Assembly (NCBI GenBank): GCA_938034975.1
Contig: CALHNI010000023.1
Location: 1 to 58,277, forward strand
Source: Candidatus Goldiibacteriota bacterium
GTDB lineage: Bacteria > Oederibacteriota > PGYV01 > DYJU01
DNA: 58,277 nucleotides
Direction: 5' to 3'
Shown: in pieces, positions 7,732-18,067 of the stretch
Layout of the letters: each line of letters begins with the position of its first letter
Position numbering within the stretch: position 1 is the first letter of the stretch
Translations under genes and position numbers: made by a program
The notes under the pieces: model-generated
What the model was told of the DNA's origin: nothing
The model's database searches: none
Seen by the model: the letters and a program-made list of their open reading frames with translations, nothing else

Positions 7732-8936
7732 TTTAATAAATCCGCCCAGTATTTTAAAACTTCATTTTCTTTATCATAAAATAATGCCCTTTCAAAGTAT
7801 TGCTTTGCCCTGCTTTTATCCCCTGTATTATAATAACATATCCCGAGTTTTTGATAAAAAATTGATTTATTTTTTGCATCTATTTCTTCAAGTTCCTTCC
7901 AGTAAATCAAATTTATATATTCAAAATATTTTATTGCTTTGCTGTATTGTTTCTCATTATAATAATATTCAGCGGATTTTATTAAATTTTCAAAAGTGTT
8001 TTCCCCACTTTTTTCTTTTATATCCTGTTTTTCTTTTATTAAATCAGAATATATATTTATTGATATTTTATTTATATTCCCAATGTCATTTAGCATCTCA
8101 AATGAATAGTTAATTGTAAAATTTTCAATTTTAACGCCACATCCGGCTGTCAGATTAACTCTAAATTTTTTATCAAAATAAATACCACTTCTTAAAATAA
8201 GACCTTTAAATAAATTATACTGAAAACCAATTGACGTTTCCAAATCATTCTCTTTTATGAAATAATTTCCTGCTATTCCGAGAATTAAAAAAATCTCCCG
8301 TTCATTATAAATTGTATAAACAAAAGAGCCTTTCAAATTCAAAGGTAAAGAAAATCCATCTTCTTCTTTTGATATATTTAAAAGACTTAATCCAGTTTTT
8401 AAATTATTAATAAAAGAATTTTCTATGATAACCCCAAAATCAAATTTATAATAAGTTGATGTATCTTCACCCAGTCTCTCATAAATCAATCCGGATTTAA
8501 AACCAAATGAAAAATCTTTTATCTTCTGGGCAAAAGCAAGGTTCAATACGAAAGAATCCATAAAAATATCCTCATTTGTTAAAACAGGCATTTCATTTTC
8601 ATCTATTTTTATTTTTTTCATATTACCAAAATTAAAATAAGAAATTTCTGAACCGATATTCCCGAAATTAAATTTTTTCCCCAAACTTATTTTTTCATTT
8701 GTCATATTTCCTATCCACATATTATGCATTGCTGAAAATTCAAAATCTTTAATCAAAGAAAGTGATGCAGGATTTAAATTTAAAGCAGAAATTCCATTTA
8801 AAGCCGCTCCAATATTTTCTCCCATTGCGGAATATTCAGGATAAGAATCTATTGTCAGATAATTAACAATTATTTTGTTTTCCGCATTCAGAAAACCAGC
8901 TATTAAAAAAAATATAATTATAAAAAATTTTTTCAT
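7728..8936 (-). CDS. PorV/PorQ-like outer-membrane protein with C-terminal TPR
   Basis: The 402-residue protein has a signal peptide (1-18), an AMGENIGAALNGISALNLNPASLS segment typical of the PorV/UPF0164 family start, and then a beta-rich barrel region to about residue 295. After a short charged linker, residues 310-402 form TPR helices (YYNEKQYSKAIKYFEYI and YYNTGDKSRAKQYFERALFYD). PorV-type barrels serve as shuttle or pore components in type IX secretion. The gene overlaps the Thr-rich, sorting-domain gene downstream. The barrel-TPR fusion is unusual. Role in export is inferred from family and neighbour. Confidence 0.75.
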   Translation of the reverse strand: MKKFFIIIFFLIAGFLNAENKIIVNYLTIDSYPEYSAMGENIGAALNGISALNLNPASLSLIKDFEFSAMHNMWIGNMTNEKISLGKKFNFGNIGSEISYFNFGNMKKIKIDENEMPVLTNEDIFMDSFVLNLAFAQKIKDFSFGFKSGLIYERLGEDTSTYYKFDFGVIIENSFINNLKTGLSLLNISKEEDGFSLPLNLKGSFVYTIYNEREIFLILGIAGNYFIKENDLETSIGFQYNLFKGLILRSGIYFDKKFRVNLTAGCGVKIENFTINYSFEMLNDIGNINKISINIYSDLIKEKQDIKEKSGENTFENLIKSAEYYYNEKQYSKAIKYFEYINLIYWKELEEIDAKNKSIFYQKLGICYYNTGDKSRAKQYFERALFYDKENEVLKYWADLLK

Positions 8937-9027
8937 TTCTTATTTTTTCTCCTTAAATTTTCTTTCTCATTTTAACACTGTGAAATAATAACTGTCAAAA
9001 CCTATTTAATTTAGATTATATCATATA

Positions 9028-11679
9028 TTAAAAACTAATCTGTGGTGACTTTAATATGATTCCACAACTCTTTTCATTTTGTCTATTTACACTAAAATAA
9101 ACTCCCAAATCCATATTCACAAAAAATAAAAGTTTCATTTCAGTATGTAATTCAATTCCTCCTGAATAATAATTTGTATTTTCATTCAGCGCATAATCCC
9201 AAAATACGACTCCTGATAAATCTTCAAAATAAATATTTACAGGATTCCACAATCCACTTCTTATCTTAAAAATATTTCGTGATATTTCATTTGTAAAAAG
9301 AATACCCTGCTTCCCCTTTATAGTTTCACCATAGCCTCTTATCTGTATTTCATTATCTATATTTTTATTTAGTCCATAAAAACCATCAGTTAAAAAAGTT
9401 ATTTTCGTTTCAGGTAAAAAATACGAAAAGATAACTCTACCGTAATATCCCTCTTTTGTTTTTTCATACAAAATTTGCTTTTCATTTTCAAAAATAAAAC
9501 TGGTGGCTATTCCAATATTCAACGAGGGATAATTAAGCACTGCTTTTATACCAGGCATTACTCTTTGTTTTGTAAAATTTTCATAAAAATAATTTTCTAT
9601 ACTTGTTAAAATATATGAAACGCCAGGTTTATAACTTGCATACACAGTATAATCAATGCCCAACCCAAACACATCTTTTCTTTTATTATTAAAATTCGAA
9701 TAAGAAAAATTCATTGTAAGCGGACTTAATATATAAGAGTTAAATTTTAAATCCTGATAAGTTATTGATTCTTTAAAATCATACAAAAATAAAAAAGTGT
9801 AACCAAAATCTCCTATGGCATCCATACTATCAATCAAAAAACCTGTTTTAAAATAATTTTGCGAATCCATATATGCAATCGGTATTCTTATTTTAGGTGC
9901 CAGTGTTAAAAGATTATCCAAATAACTGCCTTTTTTTATTTTTTCTTTATCCATGTAATAATTTACTTTTACTTTTTCTTTTTCTTTTTTAAAAGTAAAT
10001 TCATTAAAAACAGGTTTTAATTTATAAACATCAAAGCCATCAGAATTAAGTCCTATAAAATAAAGATTGTTTCTCTTACTATCAAAAGCCGGTGAACCAG
10101 CCAAACCACTATCTGTTATTCTAAAAACCTTTTTATTTTTTATTTCATAACAATACAATGAATAAATTTTTTCATAATTTGATTGAAAAAATATCTTGTC
10201 ATCTATAATTGAAATTCCATCTTCTATATATGACGTATCAATAACAATGTCCATCTTTTTATTTTCCAAGTCAATTTTATAAATGCCTTTATTTTCTTTG
10301 TCTTTTTTTGCAACACAATAAAGATTTTGATTAAAAGAATTTATCAAAAAAATATTATTCTCAAATTCTGCAATTAATTTGTTTTCTTTTGTTTGCATAT
10401 CATATTCATAAAGTTCAGAACCATCTTCGTATTTTTTATCTTTTACATATATAAGTTTACCTTTTAATAAGTCAAAGGTTTTTATTTCTCCTTTTATAAT
10501 TTCTTTTTCATTTCCTGTTTTAAGATCCCTTTCTGTTATTACTGATATAATACCATATGAAAAATTTGATCTGTTTTCAAAACCAGGTTCTATTTCTTCT
10601 ATTGAATAATAAATTTTATCATTAAAAAATCTTAATGGATGATTTATTTTGGAAGTAGTTGAAAATAATAATTCAATTTTGTCTTTTTCTAAATCCATTA
10701 CCATTATATCCTGCCTTGTTTTTATTGAATAAGCACCATTTTTATCATAGTTGATTTTCGCAAAATAAAGCACATCATTATAAATAGCAGGATAAGATAC
10801 GTATGTTTTAAAATCTGTGATTTTTTCTCCCGGCTGATTATAATTTAAGTATTTCTCTTTTTCATTTGTCTTCCACAGCATCCACAAATCTTCTGTTGTT
10901 TTGCCATAAATTTCCAGAAATGTTCTATCTATACCGAGCCATGGGAAAAGTGGAGAAAAATAAGATAATAATGATTTACCATAGGAATCATAAAAACTTT
11001 TCAATTTTTCTTCTCCATATTTTTCAGATAAAAATTTTACAAATTGACTCCCAAAAATATAAGGTCCGTTCCCAAAAGGTGCCTCTGACGGCATATAGGT
11101 TGCTTTTAGTATTGTCGGGAATTTATCTTCTGATACAGATACAGCCAAATACGCATCATACCCGCCATCATTTAATCTGCCCATATATTTATCTATTTTT
11201 GATTCATTGTATACTGTTATTCCTTCATATATCCATAAAGGAGAAAAAATTTGTGGACAAATTATATTCCCTATTATATTTTTAAAAAATCCCGGTAGTC
11301 CATCTGCTTTTGTCAAATGTAAAATATGCGTGTATTCATGCACCCATGCAAGCGATAACCAATCCTTATCACCCGATTCATTATTTATTATATGAATATT
11401 AATATAGACAGGATTTGCAAAGCCATTTGTATAAAGCCCGTAATCTTCTAAAACAACAGCCAAAGAAGAAACTTTATTATCAAGTATATTTTCGGGTATA
11501 ACACTTAAATATTCAATTGATGAAAGTAATTTTAAAGCCCTTTTTTCAAATTTATTTTTATAGAATAATGTTACTTTGTCTGTTTTTAAAACTTCCCAAT
11601 CAAAAAAACCATAGCATAAATTATTAAATAAAATTAATACTAAAATAACTTTTTTTATTCTTTTCATAATATAATCCAT
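9028..11679 (-). CDS. Large surface protein: HExxH peptidase, beta-propeller, outer-membrane barrel
   Basis: The 883-residue protein has a hydrophobic export segment (about 8-24). A metallopeptidase domain follows with HEYTH at 114-118 and the downstream glutamate E152 in WIYEGITVY, the gluzincin (peptidase MA/M61-like) layout. Residues about 270-590 are repetitive strands such as LYFAKINYDKNG and LYCVAKKDKEN that resemble PD40/TolB propeller blades. The rest is strand-rich with aromatic girdle residues and ends in KSPQISF, whose final Phe fits an outer-membrane barrel. It would place a protease on the cell surface. An in-frame ATG four codons later is an alternative start; neither has a strong ribosome-binding site. 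It lies 10 bp after queE. Confidence 0.75.
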   Translation of the reverse strand: MDYIMKRIKKVILVLILFNNLCYGFFDWEVLKTDKVTLFYKNKFEKRALKLLSSIEYLSVIPENILDNKVSSLAVVLEDYGLYTNGFANPVYINIHIINNESGDKDWLSLAWVHEYTHILHLTKADGLPGFFKNIIGNIICPQIFSPLWIYEGITVYNESKIDKYMGRLNDGGYDAYLAVSVSEDKFPTILKATYMPSEAPFGNGPYIFGSQFVKFLSEKYGEEKLKSFYDSYGKSLLSYFSPLFPWLGIDRTFLEIYGKTTEDLWMLWKTNEKEKYLNYNQPGEKITDFKTYVSYPAIYNDVLYFAKINYDKNGAYSIKTRQDIMVMDLEKDKIELLFSTTSKINHPLRFFNDKIYYSIEEIEPGFENRSNFSYGIISVITERDLKTGNEKEIIKGEIKTFDLLKGKLIYVKDKKYEDGSELYEYDMQTKENKLIAEFENNIFLINSFNQNLYCVAKKDKENKGIYKIDLENKKMDIVIDTSYIEDGISIIDDKIFFQSNYEKIYSLYCYEIKNKKVFRITDSGLAGSPAFDSKRNNLYFIGLNSDGFDVYKLKPVFNEFTFKKEKEKVKVNYYMDKEKIKKGSYLDNLLTLAPKIRIPIAYMDSQNYFKTGFLIDSMDAIGDFGYTFLFLYDFKESITYQDLKFNSYILSPLTMNFSYSNFNNKRKDVFGLGIDYTVYASYKPGVSYILTSIENYFYENFTKQRVMPGIKAVLNYPSLNIGIATSFIFENEKQILYEKTKEGYYGRVIFSYFLPETKITFLTDGFYGLNKNIDNEIQIRGYGETIKGKQGILFTNEISRNIFKIRSGLWNPVNIYFEDLSGVVFWDYALNENTNYYSGGIELHTEMKLLFFVNMDLGVYFSVNRQNEKSCGIILKSPQISF

Positions 11680-11689
11680 TTTTATAAAA

Positions 11690-12298
11690 TTAAAAATTTT
11701 TTAACTTATGTAATTGCACTGATAACTTCCATTCCAATTTGTTTTTTAAAATAAATTCTTTTATATTATCAAGGGAGATTTTTTTATAAACTGGTTGAAT
11801 TATTATCTGTGCTTTTGTTTTATACTTTTTTAAAATCTTTTTAGCATATATCATATCATATTCAGAGCCAACTACCAATTTGACCTGATCTTTTCTTTTT
11901 AAATATTTTAAATTCTCAAATAACATTTTTTTATGTTCGCCTGATGATGGTAATTTTATATCCATACTAATATTATCACATTTTATATCTTTTACAGATA
12001 TTGAACCATTAGTTTCTATTGTAACATATTTACCTTTTATCATTTTTAAAAGAGTTTTTATTTCTTTTTTATATAATAAAGGTTCCCCTCCTGTAATATT
12101 GATATATCTATATGGGCTTTTATTTATTTTATTTGCCAAAAATTTTAAAGTAATTTTTTTCCCTTTATAATATGCGTATTTTGTATCACACCATTGGCAT
12201 CTTAAATTACATCCTGTAACCCGAATAAACAGAGTTGGTATCCCGGAATTTTTACCTTCTCCTTCTATATCATAAAAAATTTCATTTATTTTAATCAT
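11690..12298 (-). CDS. queE: 7-carboxy-7-deazaguanine synthase QueE
   Basis: This radical-SAM enzyme converts carboxytetrahydropterin to 7-carboxy-7-deazaguanine in preQ0/queuosine synthesis. From the chosen ATG the protein is 202 residues, with IFYDIEGEG at the N-terminus, the CX3CX2C cluster motif (C30, C34, C37), and NITGGEPLL. The start at 12298 is preferred because it gives the family N-terminus MIKINEIFYDIEGEG and has AAGGGAAAGT in front; a longer reading from 12337 would overlap the region facing the divergent promoter. queA, a later step of the same pathway, is at 28141-29187. Confidence 0.93.
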   Translation of the reverse strand: MIKINEIFYDIEGEGKNSGIPTLFIRVTGCNLRCQWCDTKYAYYKGKKITLKFLANKINKSPYRYINITGGEPLLYKKEIKTLLKMIKGKYVTIETNGSISVKDIKCDNISMDIKLPSSGEHKKMLFENLKYLKRKDQVKLVVGSEYDMIYAKKILKKYKTKAQIIIQPVYKKISLDNIKEFILKNKLEWKLSVQLHKLKNF

Positions 12299-12330
12299 AC
12301 TTTCCCTTAAATTATTATATAGAATTTTAC

Positions 12331-12358
12331 TTGACACTCTTTATTGTGCATATATAAT
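12331..12358 (+). promoter_or_regulatory. Sigma-70-type promoter for the 12390-16071 operon
   Basis: A consensus TTGACA (12331-12336) and TATAAT (12353-12358) are separated by 16 bases. The start codon of the secreted-protein gene follows 31 bases after the -10 box, preceded by AAGGAG (12380-12385). This is the clearest promoter in the window. Confidence 0.75.
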
Positions 12359-12389
12359 TTTATCAAACTTATTTACATTAAGGAGAATT

Positions 12390-14264
12390 ATGAAAAACAT
12401 TTACTTTATAATTTTGTTTTTTTTTATAATATCAAGCTCAAATGCCTATATTTTCTCTTTAAAAACTGACAAATCAGAATACTGGCGGTATGAGATTGTA
12501 ACAGTAACTTGCGAATTAAAACAAACAAATAAAAACCCTGCTTTTTTTGGCAATAATGAACAAACCGACAAATTAAAATCTTCCTGTAATTTTTCAATAT
12601 ATTACAATAATAAAACTGTAAAAACAATTGGAAATTTGGAAAAAATAGAAATGAAATATATACCTTCCCTTGATAAATGGGTAGGAAAATGGCCAATTCC
12701 ATGGAACCCATATCTCGGTACTTATAAATTAATTGCTATATTAAAAATAGGTAATAAAAAATTTGCCGGGAATGTAACATTTACAGTTAAAGGAAAAACA
12801 CCAAACAAATTACCAAAAGGTTTTTGTGTGATGGATATAGAACCAGGAGACAGTATAATAAAACGCGTTCCTGGGGTTGGCGGTAAGACAGTGAAAATAT
12901 GGGAAAATTATTTACTATGGGCAAAATTTATGGGTGCAAATGCTTTATGGCATTGTGTTGGACAAACCCAGATATGGAATAAATTTGATCCTGAAAATTT
13001 TCCGTGGGAGAAATTAACCTTAAACCAGATAAAACCATTGGCTTCAGAATGTCATAAATATAATATTAAATATGGCGCATATATTATAGGCTATGTGCTA
13101 CCCGGAAACAGACAAGATTTATCTCCTTATGAGTTAACAACAGGATATGATAAAGAAAATGACACTTTAAGAAAACTCATATATATATCAATATATGACC
13201 AGAAAAGACAGGAAGACATAATAAAACTTTTACAATTCCTTGATAAAATCCCAGAAATAGATTTTTTAGGCCTTGATTATATGAGAACAGATTTTGGTGG
13301 TTATGAATACGTTGAAGAATTTACATCAGATATGCCTATTGAAGAATTACCCAAGGACTGGTCAAATTTTAACAAAGAAGAAAAAATGTTGTGGCTTGCC
13401 CACAAATTAGAAATTGAAAAAAATCCAGTAATTCAAGAAATGTGGCAATGGTGGCGCGCCCATAAAATGTCAATAATTATAAATGAAATCAAAATAAAAT
13501 CAGGAATAAAAAAACCTTTATGGGTCTATAGCCTTACATGGAAACAGGGAAAAGAACACGGTCAGGATCCGCTTATGTTTATTGATGCCGGCGTTGATAT
13601 AAATGCTGGTATGTTTTACTCTATAGATAAACACACTTTTCCCCATATGATTGAAACCTGGCGACAATATTTAAAAAAATTTCCTACCTCTCTTGTTGCT
13701 GGTCAATGTGTTGATTGGAATTTATTAGGCAGAACTTATGAACCTCCTGGTCCTGAAGAACATTTTTTAAGACAAAAATACCTTATTGATAAATTGTTAC
13801 CTGTAAACCCATCACTGGGCCTTTTCTGGCATGACTTAACAAGAGCATTTAAAATTACAAGGGGACCTTATTCTGCGCTTGAATGGGCTGTTGCTGGTGC
13901 AAGTTCATTTACTTATTTAAGACAGAAACAGGATTATTTTCCATTTGAAATAAAATGGGATTGCCCTGACAAAGTAAAAAAAGATGAAATTTTTACAGTT
14001 GAAATAAATGTAAAAAACACTTCTACTATTTCAAATGAGTTTTATATAAAACTTATACAAATAACTAATCTTGAAATGTTTGGCGATTTAACTCAAAAAT
14101 TTGTTTTATCACCATCAGAAGTTAAAACTATAAACTTTCAGATAAAAGTTATGGAAAAAAACACAAAAAAAGCCAATAAACAATTAATTGCTTTCATGGT
14201 GCAATACGGCAACCTTGAAACCCAGCAGCGTTATTTTGATTTTAAATATATAACAGTTGAATAA
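12390..14264 (+). CDS. Secreted TIM-barrel-like (putative glycoside hydrolase) protein
   Basis: The 624-residue protein has a signal peptide (1-19), an N-terminal beta-sandwich (about 20-135, with [19 protein letters not shown] typical of Ig-like fibre domains), a central region (about 140-520) rich in aromatic and acidic residues that looks like a TIM barrel ([24 protein letters not shown]), and a C-terminal beta-sandwich (about 530-624). The [11 protein letters not shown] segment could hold catalytic acids, but I cannot assign a glycoside hydrolase family. It is transcribed from a strong promoter and followed after one base by lepA, an odd operon partner. Confidence 0.6.
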   Translation: MKNIYFIILFFFIISSSNAYIFSLKTDKSEYWRYEIVTVTCELKQTNKNPAFFGNNEQTDKLKSSCNFSIYYNNKTVKTIGNLEKIEMKYIPSLDKWVGKWPIPWNPYLGTYKLIAILKIGNKKFAGNVTFTVKGKTPNKLPKGFCVMDIEPGDSIIKRVPGVGGKTVKIWENYLLWAKFMGANALWHCVGQTQIWNKFDPENFPWEKLTLNQIKPLASECHKYNIKYGAYIIGYVLPGNRQDLSPYELTTGYDKENDTLRKLIYISIYDQKRQEDIIKLLQFLDKIPEIDFLGLDYMRTDFGGYEYVEEFTSDMPIEELPKDWSNFNKEEKMLWLAHKLEIEKNPVIQEMWQWWRAHKMSIIINEIKIKSGIKKPLWVYSLTWKQGKEHGQDPLMFIDAGVDINAGMFYSIDKHTFPHMIETWRQYLKKFPTSLVAGQCVDWNLLGRTYEPPGPEEHFLRQKYLIDKLLPVNPSLGLFWHDLTRAFKITRGPYSALEWAVAGASSFTYLRQKQDYFPFEIKWDCPDKVKKDEIFTVEINVKNTSTISNEFYIKLIQITNLEMFGDLTQKFVLSPSEVKTINFQIKVMEKNTKKANKQLIAFMVQYGNLETQQRYFDFKYITVE

Positions 14265-14265
14265 A

Positions 14266-16071
14266 ATGGATAACAAATATTTAAATTTTATAAGAAATTT
14301 CAGTATTATTGCCCATATAGACCACGGTAAATCAACTTTGGCAGACAGGATTCTTGAAATCACACACACAATAGAAAAAAGAAAAATGAAGGAGCAGATT
14401 TTAGATAGTATGGATTTGGAACGCGAACGCGGAATTACTATAAAAGCAAAAGCAGTTCAGTTAAAATATAATTTTAAAGGAAATGAATATATTTTAAATT
14501 TAATAGATACTCCCGGTCATGTTGATTTTTCTTACGAAGTTTCAAGGAGCTTGAGTTCAACAGAAGGTGCATTATTAGTTGTTGATGCCTCACAAGGGGT
14601 AGAAGCACAGACAATGGCTAACGCATATATTGCAATAAACCTGAATCTGACTTTAATCCCTGTAATAAACAAAATAGATTTAAAAAACGCTGATGTTGAA
14701 AAAACCCGCAAGCAGATTGAAGAATTACTTGCGATTCCGGGCGAATTTGCAATTCCTGCAAGTGCTAAAGAAGGAATAGGGATAAAAGAAATTTTAGATG
14801 CAATTGTTGAAAAAATTCCACCACCACAAGGTGATATTAATAACCCGTTAAAAGCATTAATAATGGATGCCCAATTTGATTATTATAAAGGTGTAATTGT
14901 ATTCGTCAGGGTTTATGATGGTATTATAAAAAAAGGAATGAAAATACTAATGATGTCATCCAATACTGAATGGGAAGTGACCCAGGTTGGAATTTTTAAA
15001 CCTGAAATGATGGAAGTTGACGAATTAAAGGCTGGTTTTGTAGGTTTTATAGTTGCAGGTATAAAAAGCATAAGCGATGTAAAAATCGGAGACACAATAA
15101 CAAATGCCAAAAACCCGACTGATAACCCTTTACCTGGTTTTAAAACAGTAAAACCAATGGTTTTTTGTGGTTTATTTCCAACTAATACAGAACAATATAA
15201 CGAATTGAAAGATGCCTTACAAAAATTAAAGTTAAATGATGCTTCTTTATTTTTTGAACCGGAATCTTCGGATGCCCTTGGTTTTGGATTCAGATGTGGT
15301 TTTTTAGGACTTTTACATATGGAAATAATCCAGGAACGTCTGGAACGTGAATATAAATTAAATTTAATAGCAACTGCTCCAAATGTTGAATATAAAATTA
15401 TTCTTTCAAATAATGAATGTATCTTTTGCGATAGTCCTTCAAAATTTCCTGATTTTTCAAAAATTGAAAGGATAGAAGAACCTTATGTTAAACTTTCAAT
15501 AATTACACCAAAAGAATTTTTAGGTAATTTAATGCAGTTATGTCAGGAACGAAGGGGTATTTATATTACAACCGAATATATTTCAACTGATAGAGCAATT
15601 TTAACTTATGAAATTCCACTATCTGAAATAATATGGGATTTTTATGATAAATTAAAATCGCAGTCCAGGGGTTATGCTACAATGGATTATGAAATACTGG
15701 ATTTCAGACCAGGCGATTTGGAAAAAGTTGATATTTTAGTAAATCATGAGCGTATTGATTCACTTTCATTTATCACTCATAAAAGTTTTGCATATAGAAA
15801 AGCCAAAGCATTAGTTGAAAAATTAAAAGAAGTTGTTCCGCGACAACTTTTTGCTGTTCCAATCCAGGGAGCAATAGGTGGCAACATTATATCAAGAGAA
15901 ACCATACCTGCCCTTAGAAAAAACGTCCTGGCTAAATGTTATGGCGGAGATATAACAAGAAAAAGAAAACTTCTTGAAAAACAAAAAGAAGGAAAAAAAA
16001 GAATGAAACAGATTGGTTCTATTGAGATACCACAGGAAGCATTTCTTGCAATACTTAAAATAGATCAATAA
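14266..16071 (+). CDS. lepA: Elongation factor 4 (back-translocase LepA)
   Basis: This ribosome-associated GTPase acts in initiation and elongation quality control. The 601-residue protein has the P-loop AHIDHGKST, the switch region [18 protein letters not shown], the NKID specificity motif, and the LepA-specific C-terminal domain with [11 protein letters not shown] and [25 protein letters not shown]. The ATG at 14266 is chosen over a TTG at 14257 because it yields the family N-terminus [19 protein letters not shown] and begins one base after the upstream stop codon. No strong Shine-Dalgarno is present, so coupling is likely. Its last 7 bp overlap the convergent PorV-like gene. Confidence 0.95.
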   Translation: MDNKYLNFIRNFSIIAHIDHGKSTLADRILEITHTIEKRKMKEQILDSMDLERERGITIKAKAVQLKYNFKGNEYILNLIDTPGHVDFSYEVSRSLSSTEGALLVVDASQGVEAQTMANAYIAINLNLTLIPVINKIDLKNADVEKTRKQIEELLAIPGEFAIPASAKEGIGIKEILDAIVEKIPPPQGDINNPLKALIMDAQFDYYKGVIVFVRVYDGIIKKGMKILMMSSNTEWEVTQVGIFKPEMMEVDELKAGFVGFIVAGIKSISDVKIGDTITNAKNPTDNPLPGFKTVKPMVFCGLFPTNTEQYNELKDALQKLKLNDASLFFEPESSDALGFGFRCGFLGLLHMEIIQERLEREYKLNLIATAPNVEYKIILSNNECIFCDSPSKFPDFSKIERIEEPYVKLSIITPKEFLGNLMQLCQERRGIYITTEYISTDRAILTYEIPLSEIIWDFYDKLKSQSRGYATMDYEILDFRPGDLEKVDILVNHERIDSLSFITHKSFAYRKAKALVEKLKEVVPRQLFAVPIQGAIGGNIISRETIPALRKNVLAKCYGGDITRKRKLLEKQKEGKKRMKQIGSIEIPQEAFLAILKIDQ

Positions 16072-17045
16072 TTTCCTGTTATTGACAAATAAATCTGCCA
16101 TGGATTTTTTACATTAGAAACTTCCCTAAAATCATTTGCAACACTTATATTTATCCTTATAAATTGGAAATTATATCCTAAACCATAACTCATATTATAA
16201 CGCATTTTATAAATATACGGAAATTTTAAATAAGGAATATCCTCTCTTGCTTCTAATCCTGTCATAACAAAAAAATTTTCTAAAAAGTTAAACTCACTTC
16301 CCAAATGAAAACTCCTTTTGAAAGTTATACTTTTTTCCCCTTCCATATCTTTATCTGTAAAAAAACTTTCTGTCTCTAAAATATTTTTAATTTCAAAAGA
16401 TATTAAAAAAAATTTAAAAGGAGTGGCACTTATGCCAATATTAAAAAAAAACGGATATGAAGTTATTCTTACATCACCCACATCATCAATAATAAGAAAA
16501 TTTCCTGAATTTATGAAATTTTTTAAAGCAAGTCCTGTTTTTAAATATTTATTTATTTTATAAATAAATCCGATGTCAAATTCCACTCCACCTGCTTTAC
16601 CAGTCTGAACAATAACATTTCCATTTAAACCAACACCAAATGTATCATTAATACTATGAGCAAAAGCAGATGTAATTTTAATTCCTTCATAAAGAAAAAT
16701 TTTTTCCTGTGATAATAATATTTTATCTCCTAATAAATTATAAAAAATCTGTATTCCAAAACTTCTCGCATATACCAATGTAAAACCGACACAGTTATTT
16801 GTGTAATTTTCATTTAGAAAATCATAAGAAAATATTCGCCCTGTTATTGTAATTTTATTTTCAGATATATCTGTAAGTCCTGCTGGATTATAACTTACTG
16901 CATTTTCATCATCTGCAACTGATGTAAATGCATCTCCTAAAGCCATTGGTCTTGCACCTTTATAAAAAAATGGCATATCAATTGAAAATACCTGCATAGA
17001 ATAATTTAACAAAAAAAATATATTAATAAAAATAATCTTTTTCAA
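16065..17045 (-). CDS. PorV/UPF0164-like outer-membrane protein
   Basis: From a TTG start the protein is 326 residues: a signal peptide ([14 protein letters not shown] and on, to about residue 22), then the [27 protein letters not shown] segment that marks PorV/UPF0164 proteins, then a beta-rich barrel with several GLxLKN-type strands. The TTG at 17045 overlaps the TGA of the upstream gene and has AGTAGGGA in front; a longer frame to 17126 lacks a convincing signal peptide. The upstream partner is a small membrane-anchored protein. Role inferred: outer-membrane transport or assembly. Confidence 0.75.
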   Translation of the reverse strand: MKKIIFINIFFLLNYSMQVFSIDMPFFYKGARPMALGDAFTSVADDENAVSYNPAGLTDISENKITITGRIFSYDFLNENYTNNCVGFTLVYARSFGIQIFYNLLGDKILLSQEKIFLYEGIKITSAFAHSINDTFGVGLNGNVIVQTGKAGGVEFDIGFIYKINKYLKTGLALKNFINSGNFLIIDDVGDVRITSYPFFFNIGISATPFKFFLISFEIKNILETESFFTDKDMEGEKSITFKRSFHLGSEFNFLENFFVMTGLEAREDIPYLKFPYIYKMRYNMSYGLGYNFQFIRINISVANDFREVSNVKNPWQIYLSITGNY

Positions 17046-17347
17046 TATACATTCCCTACTTTTGCTAATAAAAAAATTAAAATAAATGTAATGATAAGCC
17101 CGGTTGCAGACCAAACAATAACCCAATTTGTTTCTTCTTTATTTTGTTTGTTTTCTATTATTACTTTTTCAATCTTTTCTTTTAAAATATAAAAAAATTT
17201 TTTTTCTGTTTTTATACCTATCTGATCAGGCGCTTCTGTTATGATTTCTCCTTCTATTTTTTTTCCATCTTTTAAAATAATTATATCAGCCAGACATAAA
17301 TCATATATAAATATCACTATAAGCAATAAATATATATTTTTTCCCAT
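17042..17347 (-). CDS. Small exported protein with SH3-like segment and C-terminal membrane anchor
   Basis: The 101-residue protein has a signal peptide (1-20), a short beta-rich domain with ILKDGKKIEGEIITEAPDQIGIKTEKK (a pattern seen in many small envelope proteins of candidate phyla), a charged linker (about 62-74) and a C-terminal transmembrane helix (about 76-97). Its stop codon overlaps the TTG start of the PorV-like gene, so the two form an operon. Function unknown; a periplasmic adaptor for the barrel protein is only a guess. Confidence 0.65.
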   Translation of the reverse strand: MGKNIYLLLIVIFIYDLCLADIIILKDGKKIEGEIITEAPDQIGIKTEKKFFYILKEKIEKVIIENKQNKEETNWVIVWSATGLIITFILIFLLAKVGNVY

Positions 17348-17412
17348 TTTTTCTCCTGTTTTTATATTATTTTAACAATATCTTTTTTATTTTTCAATTA
17401 TTAAATGACCTT

Positions 17413-17604
17413 CGTAAAAACACATTAAAAAACACATTTTTATGGGAAAATTTTTTTTAATAAATTTTTGTTTTTATAATGCATAACTTTTTATTCACCT
17501 GTCTTTTAATTTAAAAATAAGTTCTCTTTTAAAAATTATATTTGTTTATAAACCTTTTTTATATTTCCTTTTTTCCCCAGAAAAACGCTAATGCGTTTTT
17601 CTGG
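17413..17604 (+). repeat. Bipartite hairpin element, full length with decayed A
   Basis: Hairpin A (17413-17444) is decayed; only CGTAAAAA and TTTTTATG still pair. The spacer has TTTTTATAATGCATAAC, TTATTCACCTGTCTTTTAAT and a later TTTTTTATATTT stretch. Hairpin B (17577-17604) is a perfect 12-bp stem, arms CCAGAAAAACGC and GCGTTTTTCTGG, loop TAAT. A second, decayed B-like dyad follows at 17671-17703, and a separate perfect 8-bp stem (TTATTGAT/ATCAATAA) lies at 17719-17742. I see no gene in the rest of this 557-bp gap apart from the hairpin at 17774-17829. Confidence 0.75.
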
Positions 17605-17773
17605 TAAAACATAAGTATTATTTTAAAAATTTGATTTGTTTAATAAATAATATTTCTCTGTATTTTTTCTCCTAAAAATCTCAACAGGAAATTATGATTT
17701 TCAGTTGTCATTTGTGACTTATTGATTTTTTCTTATCAATAATAATGAGTTTGGATTTTATGAAAAAAAAAGC

Positions 17774-17829
17774 GGCACAGGGCTATAGAGGGGTTTTTAC
17801 GAGCTATAAGGTAGGCTCAACCCTGTGCC
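17774..17829 (-). terminator. Large terminator-like hairpin after the coaX operon (possible small structured RNA)
   Basis: A perfect 9-bp outer stem (GGCACAGGG and CCCTGTGCC) encloses 38 bases. On the minus strand it is followed after two bases by nine Ts, as expected for an intrinsic terminator of the grpE-dnaJ-fixCX-coaX operon. The interior is not simple: it holds GAGC/GCTC arms 10 bases apart and two CTATA copies that can pair with each other, so alternative folds exist. The size and the GC-rich stem stand out in AT-rich surroundings. Confidence 0.6.
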
Positions 17830-17904
17830 ATATATATTTATAGCATATTACACAAAATTTTTCAAGTATTTTTTACAAAAAAAATACATTCTTTACCTAT
17901 AAAT

Positions 17905-18066
17905 TTAAATTACTTCTTTTTGTAATTCTTTTGATAATACTTTTTTCAAATAAGTCCTGGCTTTTTTTCTGCCTTTTTTTTTAAAAAATCTTTTTGCTTT
18001 TTTGTGAGCATCATCTGGATGCGAAGGCCTTTTGATAGTATATATTTTTTTGCCAATTTTTTGCAT
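17905..18066 (-). CDS. 53-residue basic protein downstream of coaX
   Basis: An ATG at 18066, one base after the coaX stop codon, opens a 53-codon frame ending at 17905. The product is very basic: it begins MQKIGKKIYTIKRPSHPDDA, has a run KKAKRFFKKKGRKKARTYL and ends KELQKEV-I. About a third of its residues are Lys or Arg. It is predicted to be an RNA- or DNA-binding peptide, but I do not recognise a family. Position directly behind coaX and before a strong terminator suggests it is a real last gene of the operon. Confidence 0.5.
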   Translation of the reverse strand: MQKIGKKIYTIKRPSHPDDAHKKAKRFFKKKGRKKARTYLKKVLSKELQKEVI

Positions 18067-18067
18067 A

